64,000 bases of DNA, from NCBI GenBank assembly GCA_019637295.1, contig JAHBVX010000003.1, positions 124,001 to 188,000 on the forward strand. The letters are read 5' to 3'. The notes below the pieces were generated by a model, which was not told where the DNA came from, did no database searches, and saw only the letters and a program-made list of their open reading frames with translations. The DNA is from Polyangiaceae bacterium (lineage in GTDB: Bacteria; Myxococcota_A; Polyangia; Polyangiales; Polyangiaceae). This document shows, in pieces, positions 17,188 to 26,645 of the stretch. Numbering within the stretch: position 1 is the stretch's first letter; every line of letters starts with the position of its first letter. A program made the position numbers and the translations under genes.

Positions 17188-18204
17188 ATGGCTGAGTTCC
17201 CCAAGCTTGCCCTCGCCCACCTGCCCACACCCCTGTGGCGCTCCGACGCGCTCGACCGCCTGGTCGGCGCCGAGGTCTGGGTCAAACGCGACGACATGAC
17301 CGGCGGGGCGGAGGCCGGCAACAAGATCCGCAAGCTCGAGTACCTGCTGGCGGACGCGCGCGCTCGCGAGGCTACCCACGTGATCACCTGCGGGGGCGCG
17401 CAGTCGAACCACGCCCGTGCCACGGCCCTGCTCGCCGCGCAGCTCGGGCTCGGTTGCCGCTCCTTGTTGCGGGTCAACGACCCGAGCGCCCCGCCGGCTC
17501 CAACCGCCAACCTGCTGCTCGGCCAGATGGCTGGCGCCGACGTCGTGTTCATCTCCGCTGCGGAGTGGACCGAGCGGACTGCCCTGATGCAGCAGCACGC
17601 CGACTCGCTGCGCCAGGCGGGCGCGCGCCCGTACGTGATCCCGGAAGGGGGCTCGAATGGCCTCGGCGCCTTGGGCTACGTGGACGCGATGCGCGAGGTC
17701 CGCGAGCAGCTCGAGCTCGGCCTGTGCGGCGCCCGCCAACCCTTCGACGCCATCGTGCACGCTTGCGGCTCCGGCGGCACGGCCGCCGGCGTCGCCATCG
17801 GTGCGGACGAGTACGGCGTCGCACCCGTAGTCCACGCCATCGCGGTGTGTGACAGCGCCGGCTACTTCGAGCGCGCCATCGGAGCCGTGACCCTGGACGT
17901 GGCGGCGCTGAAACCCGAGCTCGATAGCTTCGCCGAGGTCGTCGTCCACGACCACTACAAGGGACCCGCCTATGCCGTCGCCAGCGACGAGCAGCTCGAC
18001 TTCATCGCCGTCGTGGCGCGGCGGACGGGGCTGGTGCTCGATCCCGTGTATACCGGCAAGGCCCTGTTCGCGTTGGCGCGACTCGATCCCAAGCCCTCAC
18101 GGGTGCTGTTCCTCCACACTGGAGGGCTGCCCGGACTGCTAGCGCAGGCCGAGGAGCTGGCTCAGACCTGCAAGCGCCTGAGCACGTCGTCCGCCCACTC
18201 CTGA
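17188..18204 (+). CDS. D-cysteine desulfhydrase / ACC deaminase family PLP enzyme
   Basis: The protein is 338 aa, starting 3 nt after the biotin carrier gene. PLP-binding Lys46 is in AGNKIRKLEYL; the phosphate/substrate loop CGGAQSNHARA follows, then PEGGSNGLGALGY and a late HTGGLPGLL. These motifs define the fold-type II family that includes D-cysteine desulfhydrase (DcyD) and 1-aminocyclopropane-1-carboxylate deaminase. Both release ammonia and a keto acid or sulfide. Sequence alone does not separate the two; D-cysteine desulfhydrase is the safer reading because true ACC deaminases are rarer outside plant-associated bacteria. Its 3' end overlaps the convergent FHA gene by 43 nt. Confidence 0.88.
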   Translation: MAEFPKLALAHLPTPLWRSDALDRLVGAEVWVKRDDMTGGAEAGNKIRKLEYLLADARAREATHVITCGGAQSNHARATALLAAQLGLGCRSLLRVNDPSAPPAPTANLLLGQMAGADVVFISAAEWTERTALMQQHADSLRQAGARPYVIPEGGSNGLGALGYVDAMREVREQLELGLCGARQPFDAIVHACGSGGTAAGVAIGADEYGVAPVVHAIAVCDSAGYFERAIGAVTLDVAALKPELDSFAEVVVHDHYKGPAYAVASDEQLDFIAVVARRTGLVLDPVYTGKALFALARLDPKPSRVLFLHTGGLPGLLAQAEELAQTCKRLSTSSAHS

Positions 18205-18830
18205 TTCGCGTCGTCGATCGGCCAACCACCCACGGTCGCCACTACCCCCGCAAGCCGGGAGCGCTCAGCTGGCCCGAGCACGACGCGCCCCCGCTCGGCA
18301 GACGCGAGCAGCCGCGCCACGCTGGCGCGCACCATGCTGGCCAGATCCGGCAGGCTCTCGGCCGTCTCGGGGCTGGCGACCAGCGTCTCGAGCACCTCGA
18401 TCGAGCCGAAGGCCGGCTCGGTGACCACCTCCGCCACCTGGGGCCGGCTGCTCTGCTGCTCGATGAACTCGATCCCGGGGGACACGCTGGGCCCCGGGGC
18501 GGTGAGGGTGGTGCCAAAGCGCAGCGCCGCGGTGCCGAAGCACACGATGTCCCCGGTCTGCAGCGGCTTGGAGCCCTGGACCCGCTCGCCGTTCACGAAC
18601 GTCCCATTGCTGCTCTTCAGATCCGTGACCGCGACGGACGTGCCGCTGCGACGCACCAGCGCGTGCTCTCGGGACACACTCGGCTCGTCGAGGAAGAACG
18701 CGACCCGACTACCCCGCCCCACCAGGGTCTCTCCCTCGTGAATGCGGTAGCGCATACCACGGTGCTCGAGCCAGAAGATCACGGCGTGGAAGGCTACTTT
18801 ACCGCTGACCCGAATTGGAAGCGAAGACAT
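18162..18830 (-). CDS. FHA-domain protein
   Basis: The protein is 222 aa from the ATG at 18830. Residues ~25-105 form a forkhead-associated domain with the phosphothreonine-binding signature: GRGSR, SVSREHALV, then SSNGTFVNG. The remaining ~115 residues (Glu/Ala/Leu-rich, with VLETLVASPETAESL) match no domain I recognise. It would bind Thr-phosphorylated partners made by the Ser/Thr kinases that such genomes carry in number, two of which are in this window. It is the last gene of a minus-strand run headed by the lipoprotein at 26540, 39 nt after the sulfatase gene. The 3' end overlaps the convergent PLP enzyme gene. Confidence 0.85.
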   Translation of the reverse strand: MSSLPIRVSGKVAFHAVIFWLEHRGMRYRIHEGETLVGRGSRVAFFLDEPSVSREHALVRRSGTSVAVTDLKSSNGTFVNGERVQGSKPLQTGDIVCFGTAALRFGTTLTAPGPSVSPGIEFIEQQSSRPQVAEVVTEPAFGSIEVLETLVASPETAESLPDLASMVRASVARLLASAERGRVVLGPAERSRLAGVVATVGGWPIDDANQEWADDVLRRLQV

Positions 18831-18869
18831 GGGGCCTGGGGCCAAAAGGCCTTGCCACCGCGAATTCGC

Positions 18870-21101
18870 TCACCGGGGCGGCTTGACCACGACCTCGCGC
18901 AGCTCACGACGGAAGGCGCGATAGCGCTCTACGACGGGGTCGCTCTTGGCCTTGTCGTCGAGCAGGTCCTTCTTCTCACCCGGGTCGTTGGCCAAGTCGT
19001 ACAACGCGGTGGGCCGCCCGGCGCTCGCCATGAGCTTCAAGTCGTTCTCGATGAACGCCTGGCGCTCTCCGTTGTTCGGCCCTGCGCTCATGTCCACGAA
19101 CACGATGCGTGACTTCACCTCGTGCCCAGGCGGGTTCATCACGTCGAACAAGAGCGAGGTGCCGCTGATGAAGTCCGTGCCCTCCCCGGAGGGAGCCGGT
19201 AGGCGATAGAGATCCAGGATGGTCGGTACCACGTCGATGATGCCGCGGCGCTCTTTGATCCGACGCGGCTCGGCTCCCGGGACGTGGATCACGAAGGGTA
19301 CTCGCACCAGCTCCTCCCAGATCTCGAAGCCGTGACGGATCATGCCGTGCTCACCGAACGCCTCACCGTGATCACTGGTGATGATGATGGCCGTGCGGTC
19401 GGAGAACTGGCTCTTCTCGATGAAGTCGAGCAGCCGACCGACGTGCTCGTCGGTGAACGCCACTTCGCCGTCGTACAGCGCTCGACTGTCGCGCCCAAAG
19501 TCGTGCTTCTCGTGGCGCACGTACTCGGCGTGCGGGTCTACGTAGTGAACCCACATGAAGAAGGGCTTGGACACTTGCTCGGGCTTGCCGAGCTGCTGCA
19601 GCGCGGCGTCGGTGATCTTGTCGCTGTTGACCGTCTTGTCCGACTCTACGGCGATGGCCTTGGGCGCACCGGAGGAGTCGATCACGTCGAAGCCCCGCTC
19701 GAAGCCGACGCCCTTCATGAAGAAGTACCAGTATCCCTGCACGCTCATGGTGAAGATGCCGGCCTTCTGCAGGCGCTCCTGCACGAAGGTGTCTTGGGGC
19801 CCGAAGCGGTTGAAATGGCTCCAGCCCCGGTGGGTCTCGCTGGTGTACTTGCCGATCAGCATCGGCGGGAGGCTCTTGGACGTATACGACGCGAGCGCGT
19901 AAGCCTGCTCGAACACGGTACTCTTCTTGGCCAGCCGATCGATGTTGGGTGACACCGGTCGCTCGTAGCCCATGTAGCCGAGGTCGTAGCGCAGGGTGTC
20001 GATGGTGATGAGCACCACGTTCATGTCCTTGGGCAGACGCGCGTCGACCCAGGCCTTGGCGTCCTTCGGCGCCTCCTGCTCAGGCTTCTCGATCACGATG
20101 GGCCTGGCGTCTGCGCCGGAGCAGTCCTGATCGATGCCGTCGTCCGGGACGTCTTCCGCGCCTGGATTGATGGCGGGGTCGGCGTCGTTGCAGTCGCCGC
20201 CGCCGAAGCGCGACGCGAAGCCATCTCCATCGGCGTCGAACGCCTTGCGCAGGCGCGGCAAGAGCAGCTTGGCGAGCGGCGCGTCGCGCTCGAGCGCGAT
20301 GGCCACCCGGCGCTCCTCGAGCGCGGCGCCGCCGGCTCGCCAGGTCAGGCCCGCGGGCGCGAGCGCGAGCGCGATCAGCGCGGCTAGGGGCACCCGGAGC
20401 AGCAGCGCAGGCAAGGCGTACGCCGCGGCCGCCACCGCGAGCAGCAGCCCCGGCGCGCGCAGATCGAGCTCCTGGCGTTTCAGCACGCCAAACAGCGCCA
20501 GCGGACCGCCGCTGCCGCTCGTGGTGCCCTGAGACACGACGATCGCGAAGAATCCGATCACGATCGCGGCCGCGACGGCGATGGCGACCAGCGGCCGCTC
20601 GGTCAGGGTCGGGGCGCGGGGCGCTGCCAAGCGCGCGGCTCCCAGACTGACCACGCCCAGCACCAGCGCCAGCAGCAATGCGCTGAGCGCCATCCCCGCG
20701 CCGGTGGCGGCCGCGGACGCCGATGACGCGAGCAAGCGCGTGCCCAGGACAGCGCTCGACCACAGCCAGACGCACACCCCCAGCGCGCCGAACACCACGC
20801 TCAGCGACCAGCGTCGCTGGGCCGCCGCGTCGAGGGCGCCCACATGGGCGCGCAGAGCCTCCGGCGACGGCGAGCGCGACGGGTGCAGCAGCACCGTCGC
20901 GACGCCCAGCGCCAGCCCCAGGCCGACGGTCAGGGGCCACGCGATGCCAGCCGAGCCCAGAGCCAGCGCCACGAGCGACGGACTCTGCTCCTGCGCGGCG
21001 GCGGCCCAGCGGCCATCCACCAGACCCGTCAGCAGCGAGGCGACGCCGCCCACGGCGGCGCCGGCGGCAACCCGCCGTGGATAGCTCGCGCGTTCAGCCA
21101 C
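18870..21101 (-). CDS. Multi-TM membrane sulfatase-fold enzyme with MopE-like calcium loop
   Basis: From the GTG at 21101, which overlaps the xerC stop (GTGGCTGA), the protein is 743 aa. Residues ~8-270 contain about six hydrophobic segments. An acidic loop follows with DADGDGFASR, GGGDCNDADP and DGIDQDCSG, the MopE/EF-hand-like pattern. The catalytic domain is alkaline-phosphatase superfamily: ITIDTLRYD metal ligand (~367), SPNIDRLA, and later SDHGEAFGEHG (~575). Where arylsulfatases have the formylglycine Cys/Ser-x-Pro-x-Arg, this protein has TSKSLPPMLIGKY, with no Cys and no Arg at +4. A Ser/Thr nucleophile as in LtaS or phosphoethanolamine transferases is therefore more likely (inference). 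It may transfer head groups on lipid or glycan. Confidence 0.8.
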   Translation of the reverse strand: MAERASYPRRVAAGAAVGGVASLLTGLVDGRWAAAAQEQSPSLVALALGSAGIAWPLTVGLGLALGVATVLLHPSRSPSPEALRAHVGALDAAAQRRWSLSVVFGALGVCVWLWSSAVLGTRLLASSASAAATGAGMALSALLLALVLGVVSLGAARLAAPRAPTLTERPLVAIAVAAAIVIGFFAIVVSQGTTSGSGGPLALFGVLKRQELDLRAPGLLLAVAAAAYALPALLLRVPLAALIALALAPAGLTWRAGGAALEERRVAIALERDAPLAKLLLPRLRKAFDADGDGFASRFGGGDCNDADPAINPGAEDVPDDGIDQDCSGADARPIVIEKPEQEAPKDAKAWVDARLPKDMNVVLITIDTLRYDLGYMGYERPVSPNIDRLAKKSTVFEQAYALASYTSKSLPPMLIGKYTSETHRGWSHFNRFGPQDTFVQERLQKAGIFTMSVQGYWYFFMKGVGFERGFDVIDSSGAPKAIAVESDKTVNSDKITDAALQQLGKPEQVSKPFFMWVHYVDPHAEYVRHEKHDFGRDSRALYDGEVAFTDEHVGRLLDFIEKSQFSDRTAIIITSDHGEAFGEHGMIRHGFEIWEELVRVPFVIHVPGAEPRRIKERRGIIDVVPTILDLYRLPAPSGEGTDFISGTSLLFDVMNPPGHEVKSRIVFVDMSAGPNNGERQAFIENDLKLMASAGRPTALYDLANDPGEKKDLLDDKAKSDPVVERYRAFRRELREVVVKPPR

Positions 21102-22056
21102 CGCCTGCTCCGCGCCGGCGGCGTTGCGCCATGGGATGAGCGCGGTCGTACACGCCCAAGAGCTGCTCCAGCGACACATGGGTGTAGCGCTGCGTGGTGG
21201 AGAGACTCGAATGACCCAACATCTCTTGAATGACCCTCAGATCTGCCCCTCCCTCTAACATGTGTGTGGCGCAGCTATGCCGAAGAGCGTGCGGGTGCAG
21301 ATCCGCCCGCCCGGCCCCCAGGGCGCCGTAGCGTCGGATCAGGTGCTGGATCTGCCGGACGCCCAGCCGCCGACCGAGTCGACCGAGCAGCAGCGCCGTC
21401 GGGTGGAGCTCGCCCGTGCGGGGGTGGCGGAGCTGGCTACGCTGGGCGAGGTAGGCCTGCGCCGCAGCACGCGCCTGGGTACCCATGGGCACGAGGCGCT
21501 CCTTGCGGCCCTTGCCGAGCACACGGAGCTCGCCGGGCTCCAGGGACACGTCGCCCAGATCGAGCCCCACGACCTCGCTGACCCGGAGCCCGGAGCCGTA
21601 GAGCAGCTCCAGGATCAGCGCATCGCGCAGCGCCGGGGCCGTCCCCGCGCGCGGGCCGCGGCCCGGGGCCTCCACGACCTCCTTGGCTTGGTCCACGGCC
21701 AGCAGCCCCGGCAGCCTGCGCCCGAGCTTGGGTGACCCGAGCAGAGCTGCCGGGTTGTCCCGCGCCAGGCCCTCGCGCTCCAAGAAGCGAAACAGCGTGC
21801 GGGTCGCCGACAGCTTGCGCGCCAAGCTCGCCGCCGAGCGGCCGCGCGCGAGCTCGGCGAGCCAGGCCCGCAGGACCAGGCGATCGACGTCTTCGACTCG
21901 CGCGCCGCCGCGCGACCGCTGGCGCACGAAGCTGACGAGCTGCTCGAGATCCCGTCGGTACGCGAGCACCGTGTGGGGCGAAGCCCGACGCTCGCCCTCG
22001 AGGTGCGCCAGGAACCGAGCCACGGCGCTGCCCAGCTCGTCGGGGTGTGAGGTCAC
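21094..22056 (-). CDS. xerC: Tyrosine recombinase XerC
   Basis: The protein is 320 aa from GTG at 22056, which overlaps the upstream stop as GTGA. A longer in-frame upstream extension to 22686 is antisense-like Arg-rich text and was rejected. The N-terminal SAM-like domain spans 1-115 (HTVLAYRRDLEQL). The catalytic set is complete: Arg158 (GLRVSE), Lys182 (GKGRKE), His256 and Arg259 (PHALRH), His282 (LGHSS), Tyr291 (RYTHV). XerC with XerD resolves chromosome dimers at dif. The surrounding operon is membrane-related and has no phage genes, so this is the housekeeping enzyme and not an integrase. Confidence 0.92.
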   Translation of the reverse strand: MTSHPDELGSAVARFLAHLEGERRASPHTVLAYRRDLEQLVSFVRQRSRGGARVEDVDRLVLRAWLAELARGRSAASLARKLSATRTLFRFLEREGLARDNPAALLGSPKLGRRLPGLLAVDQAKEVVEAPGRGPRAGTAPALRDALILELLYGSGLRVSEVVGLDLGDVSLEPGELRVLGKGRKERLVPMGTQARAAAQAYLAQRSQLRHPRTGELHPTALLLGRLGRRLGVRQIQHLIRRYGALGAGRADLHPHALRHSCATHMLEGGADLRVIQEMLGHSSLSTTQRYTHVSLEQLLGVYDRAHPMAQRRRRGAGGG

Positions 22057-22700
22057 GCCTGCCACACTGCCATCGTCCACAGAATCGCGCCGGAGAGCGC
22101 CAGGATCAGTCCCACGCGGGCACGCTGCCAGCTCACCCTGCCGTCGGGCAACAAACCTCGAACCGCCAGCATTCCAAGCCCCCCGAGGGCGCACAGAAAG
22201 CCGATCGCGAGCAGCACCAGCATCAGGGGCGTTGGCGCGTCGTCTCGCTCGAGGGCGCGCCGGGCCGCCTCTGCCGCCGCTCGCGTGCTGGCGGCCGGCT
22301 CGCTCGCCGAGTGGCTCTCCAGCCTCGCGATCTCCCGATTGGCGCGCTCGAGCCGCGCCGGCTCCACCGGCCACAGGTGGCGGCTCTCCAGCGCTGCGCT
22401 GCGAGTGGCGCGCCACGCCGCCAGCGCGTCCGCCGGGCGACCCGACGCCTCCGCGCCCAGCGCGATCGCCTCCAAGCGCCCGTAGGCCCGGGTCACGTGG
22501 GGGGCACCGGGCGCATATGCGGAGGCAGCCCGCCGCGCATGCAGCGTCGCGTCGCGCAGCTCGCCCTCGTCGAAGGCTCGATCGCTGCGCGCGAGCTCGG
22601 CTTCGCCGTCGCGCACTTGGCGCGCCGTAAACACGGCGAGAGCCAGCACCGCCGCGGCCAACCCGAGCGCCGTGCCTCGAAACCACCTCGCGCGCGCCAT
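22053..22700 (-). CDS. Membrane protein with helical repeat region, unknown function
   Basis: The protein is 215 aa. One transmembrane segment lies at residues ~10-26. An Ala/Arg/Glu-rich helical stretch (~30-150; e.g. FDEGELRDATLHARRAA) resembles TPR or coiled-coil sequence. Two hydrophobic segments close the protein (MLVLLAIGFLCALGGLGML and VGLILALSGAILWTM). I do not recognise a family. It sits between the ABC-2 permease (7 nt gap) and xerC (4 nt overlap), so it may assist the permease or simply be co-transcribed. Confidence 0.75.
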   Translation of the reverse strand: MARARWFRGTALGLAAAVLALAVFTARQVRDGEAELARSDRAFDEGELRDATLHARRAASAYAPGAPHVTRAYGRLEAIALGAEASGRPADALAAWRATRSAALESRHLWPVEPARLERANREIARLESHSASEPAASTRAAAEAARRALERDDAPTPLMLVLLAIGFLCALGGLGMLAVRGLLPDGRVSWQRARVGLILALSGAILWTMAVWQA

Positions 22701-22707
22701 GAAGTAC

Positions 22708-23640
22708 CTACAGAAAGTCGCGTCGTCGGAAGACGGCGCTGGCGACGGCCAGTAGGCCCACGCTCCACGCCACCGCCTGCAGCGCGGCCATCAGGACGTA
22801 CTGCGCCAGCGGGGTGCCGTGCGCCTCGCCCGTGAGCAGCGGTCGGGGTGGAACGTGGAGCATCAGGTTCGGGACCACACGACTGAGCACCACGCCCATC
22901 TGCTGGATGGCCTCGCCAAACACCCGTGGCGGAAGGTTGGCCAGCGTATCCGCCGAGCGACCGACGATGAACACCCCGAAGGTGAAAATCGCCGTCAAGA
23001 ACGGTGACGAGAACGAAGCGAACACCGTGGCAATGGCCACCACGATCATCACCTCGCACAAGGAGAGCGCGACCGAACCCACGATCACCCGCCGGTCGTC
23101 CGGCGCGCCCGCCGCGAGCCAGAACCCGAGCGCGAAGGTGCACAGAGCCCAGACGATGGGCAGCAGCGTGCGCCAACGGGGACGCCACAGCGCGACCAGG
23201 CCGAGCAGGATCGGGGGCGCGGCGACCCCAGCAGCCACGACTGCGGTCGCGCGCCCCGCCAAGAGCCCGAGCGCCAACAGCAGCACCCCGGCGTTCGCCG
23301 CTGCGAACACCATCAGCGTCAACCACGTGCCGACGAACTTGCCGACCAGGTACTCGCTGCGCGAGATGGGGCGCGCCAAGATCGGGAACAGGGTCTTGAG
23401 CTCGAGCTCGCGGTAGAGCGAGGTAGCGCCGAGGACCACCGCGACGATCACCGAGTAGGCGGAGATCGAGGCTGCACCCAGATCGCTCACGACCCTCGAG
23501 CCGTCGCGCGATGCGAACTGTCCGACCACCATCGCGTAGCCCAGGGTACCGAGGGCCAGCGCGAACAAGCCGTGCAGAACCCGCGCACGGACCGCCTCCC
23601 GATACGTGTTGAAGGCAACGACGAAGACTCGGCTCAGCAT
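22708..23640 (-). CDS. ABC-2 type transporter permease
   Basis: The protein is 310 aa. It starts with a cytoplasmic stretch MLSRVFVVAFNTYREAVRARVLHG, typical of ABC-2 permeases of the NosY/GldF type. About six transmembrane segments follow, with the conserved loop ELELKTLFPILARPISRSEYLVGKF between the second and third. No ATP-binding subunit is adjacent; it must be encoded elsewhere or upstream of this window's cluster. Likely substrates include lipids, drugs or copper-enzyme factors, but the sequence gives no specific hint. It is 19 nt downstream of the SRPBCC gene and 7 nt upstream of the small membrane protein gene. Confidence 0.85.
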   Translation of the reverse strand: MLSRVFVVAFNTYREAVRARVLHGLFALALGTLGYAMVVGQFASRDGSRVVSDLGAASISAYSVIVAVVLGATSLYRELELKTLFPILARPISRSEYLVGKFVGTWLTLMVFAAANAGVLLLALGLLAGRATAVVAAGVAAPPILLGLVALWRPRWRTLLPIVWALCTFALGFWLAAGAPDDRRVIVGSVALSLCEVMIVVAIATVFASFSSPFLTAIFTFGVFIVGRSADTLANLPPRVFGEAIQQMGVVLSRVVPNLMLHVPPRPLLTGEAHGTPLAQYVLMAALQAVAWSVGLLAVASAVFRRRDFL

Positions 23641-23659
23641 CGGCGCGGTCCGACTGCCG

Positions 23660-24346
23660 TCACCGACCCTGGCGAGCCACCGCGACGGGCGCGAGCTTGG
23701 TTCGAATACGGTCGGGCATGCCGAGGATCAGCGACTGGACTCGGCCCTCGAACAGCGCTCGGGCCAGACCGGGCCCCAGGTCCACGACCGCGGCCACGGT
23801 CAGCAGCGAACGGCGGCCGTCGAACTCCTGCACGCGGAAGAAGCCCCAGGTGTCGCGGATGCCGGCGGGTCGCGAGGGATCGAGCCGGAAGCGGACCTGC
23901 TCCCCGTCCCGCTCGAGCACGACCGAGTAGGTCGCGCTCACCAGCGCGGTCCCGCTCGTCAGCTCCACCACCTGGCGGCCCGGCTCGGCGTGCACGAGAG
24001 TGGCCCGCTGGGTGCGCGGCAGCAGCTCGGGCAGCTTCGCGACGTCGACCAACGAGCGGAGCACGACGCCGGGTGGCGCGTCCACCAGCACGTAGCTGAC
24101 GCCTCCGACGGCTCGGTCGCCCCTGCTCTCGAGCTGGAGGGGACGGCTGACCACCCAGCCCTCGAGCAGCTCGCTGCGCTCCTTGAGCGTGAGGGAGCCA
24201 ACCGCCGCCGGCCCGTGCACGCGCAGAAACCCGGCGCGGCTCGGCGCGAGCCGGCCCGGCGGGGGCCCTTCGGGCTCCGCCGCACCGTTGTGGGCGATCC
24301 CGAGCAGCGACCCGATCAGGAGCGCAAGCCTCGACGCGCGGCGCAT
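23660..24346 (-). CDS. Exported SRPBCC/START-like protein
   Basis: The protein is 228 aa with an N-terminal signal peptide (MRRASRLALLIGSLLGIAHNGAAEPE). Residues ~70-215 match the polyketide-cyclase/Coq10/START-like fold: GVSYVLVDAPPGVVLRSLVDVAKLPELLPRTQRATLV opens the helix-grip fold, and SRPAGIRDTWGFFRVQEFDGRRSLLTVAAVVDLGPG gives the later strands. Such proteins bind hydrophobic ligands such as quinones or lipids (family knowledge). Secretion to the periplasm is unusual for the family but occurs in delta-proteobacteria. It lies upstream of an ABC permease, so a lipid-handling partnership is conceivable. Confidence 0.78.
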   Translation of the reverse strand: MRRASRLALLIGSLLGIAHNGAAEPEGPPPGRLAPSRAGFLRVHGPAAVGSLTLKERSELLEGWVVSRPLQLESRGDRAVGGVSYVLVDAPPGVVLRSLVDVAKLPELLPRTQRATLVHAEPGRQVVELTSGTALVSATYSVVLERDGEQVRFRLDPSRPAGIRDTWGFFRVQEFDGRRSLLTVAAVVDLGPGLARALFEGRVQSLILGMPDRIRTKLAPVAVARQGR

Positions 24347-24398
24347 GGCCGGGAACAGTAGAGCACGCGCCCCGAGCCCGCAACCGAATCACCCGCCC

Positions 24399-26540
24399 TC
24401 AGGGCTCGAGCACGAACACGTTGAGCAGCCAGGGGCCGGACTGCCCCGCATAGCCGTCCACTTGCACGAAGTAGGTGCCCGCCGACAGGCTCAGATCCAG
24501 GAAGCTTCGCTGCGACCCATAGCCTGCGGCGCAGGATTTCTCCAGCTCCGCGCCCGGACAAGCCGGTCCCTTGCGCACGTTCAGCAGCGTGGCGTAGCCG
24601 CTGCCCAGCATGTCCAGTACCACGCGCCGGGCCGACGGCAGGGTCAGCTTCAGCATCTGCTCGGGAGCGCCCCCCGGTCCGCTGCCGCCGAAGTCGCAGC
24701 CAACATCGTACAGCGCGCTGGCGTTGGCGGAGTTGCCCTGGAACATGCCCCCGACGAGCGGGATCTCGATGGCCTCGGCGCAGCTGTCCGCGAACGCGAC
24801 CAGCGTGGGGGCGACCGCCTTGCGCACCAACGCTTCCAGCTCGACGTTGGAGCCCGCCTGGGACTCCACCACGACGCGATAGCTCCCGGGCGCCACCGCC
24901 TGGCGCGCCACCCGCAGGGGGGTGCTGCTCAGCGCCGTGCAGCTGACGACGTCGCTCGGACCGGCGCAGGGCGGCCTGACCAGCGCGGTGGAGACGACGT
25001 CACCCTCGGCGAGTCGCGTGATGAGCAGCACGTCGGACTTCTCCGCCAGCTCGAGCGCGAACGCAGCGTCGACCGCGCCGGACAGACAACCCAGCTTCGC
25101 GTCATCCGTGTGCGTGCCCAGATCGATGTTCTGCTTCTGCCCGGGCACCAGCGCTGGCGCCGTCGCGCACGTCTCGCTCGGACCCGGCGACGTGGGCGCG
25201 CTCAGCACGACTAGTACGTCCAGCAGCGTGGGCGCGGTCGCAGCGACGGCGAGGTAGAGCGTCTGAGGCGTGGTGACGCGGGTGAAGGCGTGCGCAGCGT
25301 CGCCCACGCTGCAGGCGAGCTCGCTGCTCGCTCCGGCGCACGGCGCCTCGAGCAACGTCAAGCTCGGCTTGCCCCAGCCGTCCACCGAGACGGCGTAGAC
25401 GTGCACGTCCGCCGCCTGCGCGACGTCGATGGCGTACACCAGCTCCCCAGTGTTGGCTGGACAGCCCAGGCTCAGATCCTTGTCGGCGTCGATCAGCGGC
25501 ACCAGGAAGTTGGCGCCCACCGGCGCAGGCGCCGCAGTTCCACAGGTCTCGTTGTCCGGCTTGGGCGACTGGGGCAGGAACTGCACGCTGAGCGTCACCG
25601 GCGACGTCCCGTTGCCGAACACGACCAGCGCGTGAGCGCCCGGCCCGAGCGCCCGCAGCCGGACCCGGGAAATCTGCCCGCCGGTGCCGAGCGGCAGCGA
25701 GGAGTGACAGGCGGTCTCGGTCGCCGCGACGCCACACTGCTCGAAGCCCGCCAGCGCGACCTGACCCACCGCGGTGGTAGCGACCACGTCCACGTCGATG
25801 GGCTCCCCGGTGGGTACGATGAGCGCCACCACGGCGTCCTTCCAACCCGCACCCGTGCCCACGCAGCTCGCGCCGTAGTCCGCGCTCAGACCCGCCAACC
25901 CCAGCGAGTACTGGCCGGGAGCAGAGATCTCGAGCGCCTTCCCGCAGGTGTCGAACGCGGGCGTGATGCACTCGGCCTCGTCGATCTCCCCGTCGCAGTC
26001 GTCATCCTTGCCGTTGCCGCAGATCTCGTCGAACGTCCCCGCCACGGTCGGATCCGTGTCATCGCAGTCCGTGCCGCCGCAGGCCCAGTCCGGATCCCCA
26101 TCGCCATCCACGTCCCGAGGCACGTTCTCGCAGCTCTGAGTCTCCTCGATGCAGCGATCGATGGTGCAGGTGGACTGGTCCGTGCACGTCACGGGCTCCC
26201 CTTCTCGGCAGCCGAGCTTGGGATCGCACACCTCGGACCCGTCGCAGTGAACGTCGTCGATGCAGAGACTGTGATCCGGAGTATGCCTGCAGCGCATCAC
26301 CGTGAGGTCGCAGGCGTCGAAGGTGCACTCGATCGCGTCGTCGCACTGCTCATCGTCGCTGCACGGCGCGCCGAGGGTGGGATCCGCATCGCTCTGTTGG
26401 TCCGCCGCGGGAGCGTCCGTTGCGCCGTCCGCCGCCGCTTCGGCAGCAACGAACGGACTCGGCACGTTCGCGTCTCCGCACGCCGCCGGCCCGATGAGAG
26501 CGGCGAGCACGAGCACCAGACAGACGACCACGCGCGGCAT
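24399..26540 (-). CDS. Cys-rich MopE-like lipoprotein with beta-domain repeats
   Basis: The protein is 713 aa from the ATG at 26540, with lipobox GPAAC. Residues ~55-190 hold about 20 cysteines in CTFDACD, CEN and DCDDTDP modules, ending with the MopE metal-binding motif ICGNGKDDDCDGEIDEAEC. The rest consists of about four related ~120-residue beta-rich units, each starting with a DTCGKA-, NETCG-, ETCATA- or DSCAEA-like motif; these resemble pre-peptidase C-terminal (PPC) domains. It is anchored to the outer membrane surface and probably binds calcium or copper (family knowledge). Similar architectures in myxobacteria are adhesins or protease-associated proteins. The role is unknown. Confidence 0.8.
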   Translation of the reverse strand: MPRVVVCLVLVLAALIGPAACGDANVPSPFVAAEAAADGATDAPAADQQSDADPTLGAPCSDDEQCDDAIECTFDACDLTVMRCRHTPDHSLCIDDVHCDGSEVCDPKLGCREGEPVTCTDQSTCTIDRCIEETQSCENVPRDVDGDGDPDWACGGTDCDDTDPTVAGTFDEICGNGKDDDCDGEIDEAECITPAFDTCGKALEISAPGQYSLGLAGLSADYGASCVGTGAGWKDAVVALIVPTGEPIDVDVVATTAVGQVALAGFEQCGVAATETACHSSLPLGTGGQISRVRLRALGPGAHALVVFGNGTSPVTLSVQFLPQSPKPDNETCGTAAPAPVGANFLVPLIDADKDLSLGCPANTGELVYAIDVAQAADVHVYAVSVDGWGKPSLTLLEAPCAGASSELACSVGDAAHAFTRVTTPQTLYLAVAATAPTLLDVLVVLSAPTSPGPSETCATAPALVPGQKQNIDLGTHTDDAKLGCLSGAVDAAFALELAEKSDVLLITRLAEGDVVSTALVRPPCAGPSDVVSCTALSSTPLRVARQAVAPGSYRVVVESQAGSNVELEALVRKAVAPTLVAFADSCAEAIEIPLVGGMFQGNSANASALYDVGCDFGGSGPGGAPEQMLKLTLPSARRVVLDMLGSGYATLLNVRKGPACPGAELEKSCAAGYGSQRSFLDLSLSAGTYFVQVDGYAGQSGPWLLNVFVLEP

Positions 26541-26645
26541 CGGCCCGAGGAGTTAAGCACCTCGGAGCTGCGCGAGCCCAAGAAAACCCACGCCCTGGCG
26601 CCCCCGTGGTGCTCCGTCGCGAGGCGTGGCAGTCTAGCCGGCCTC

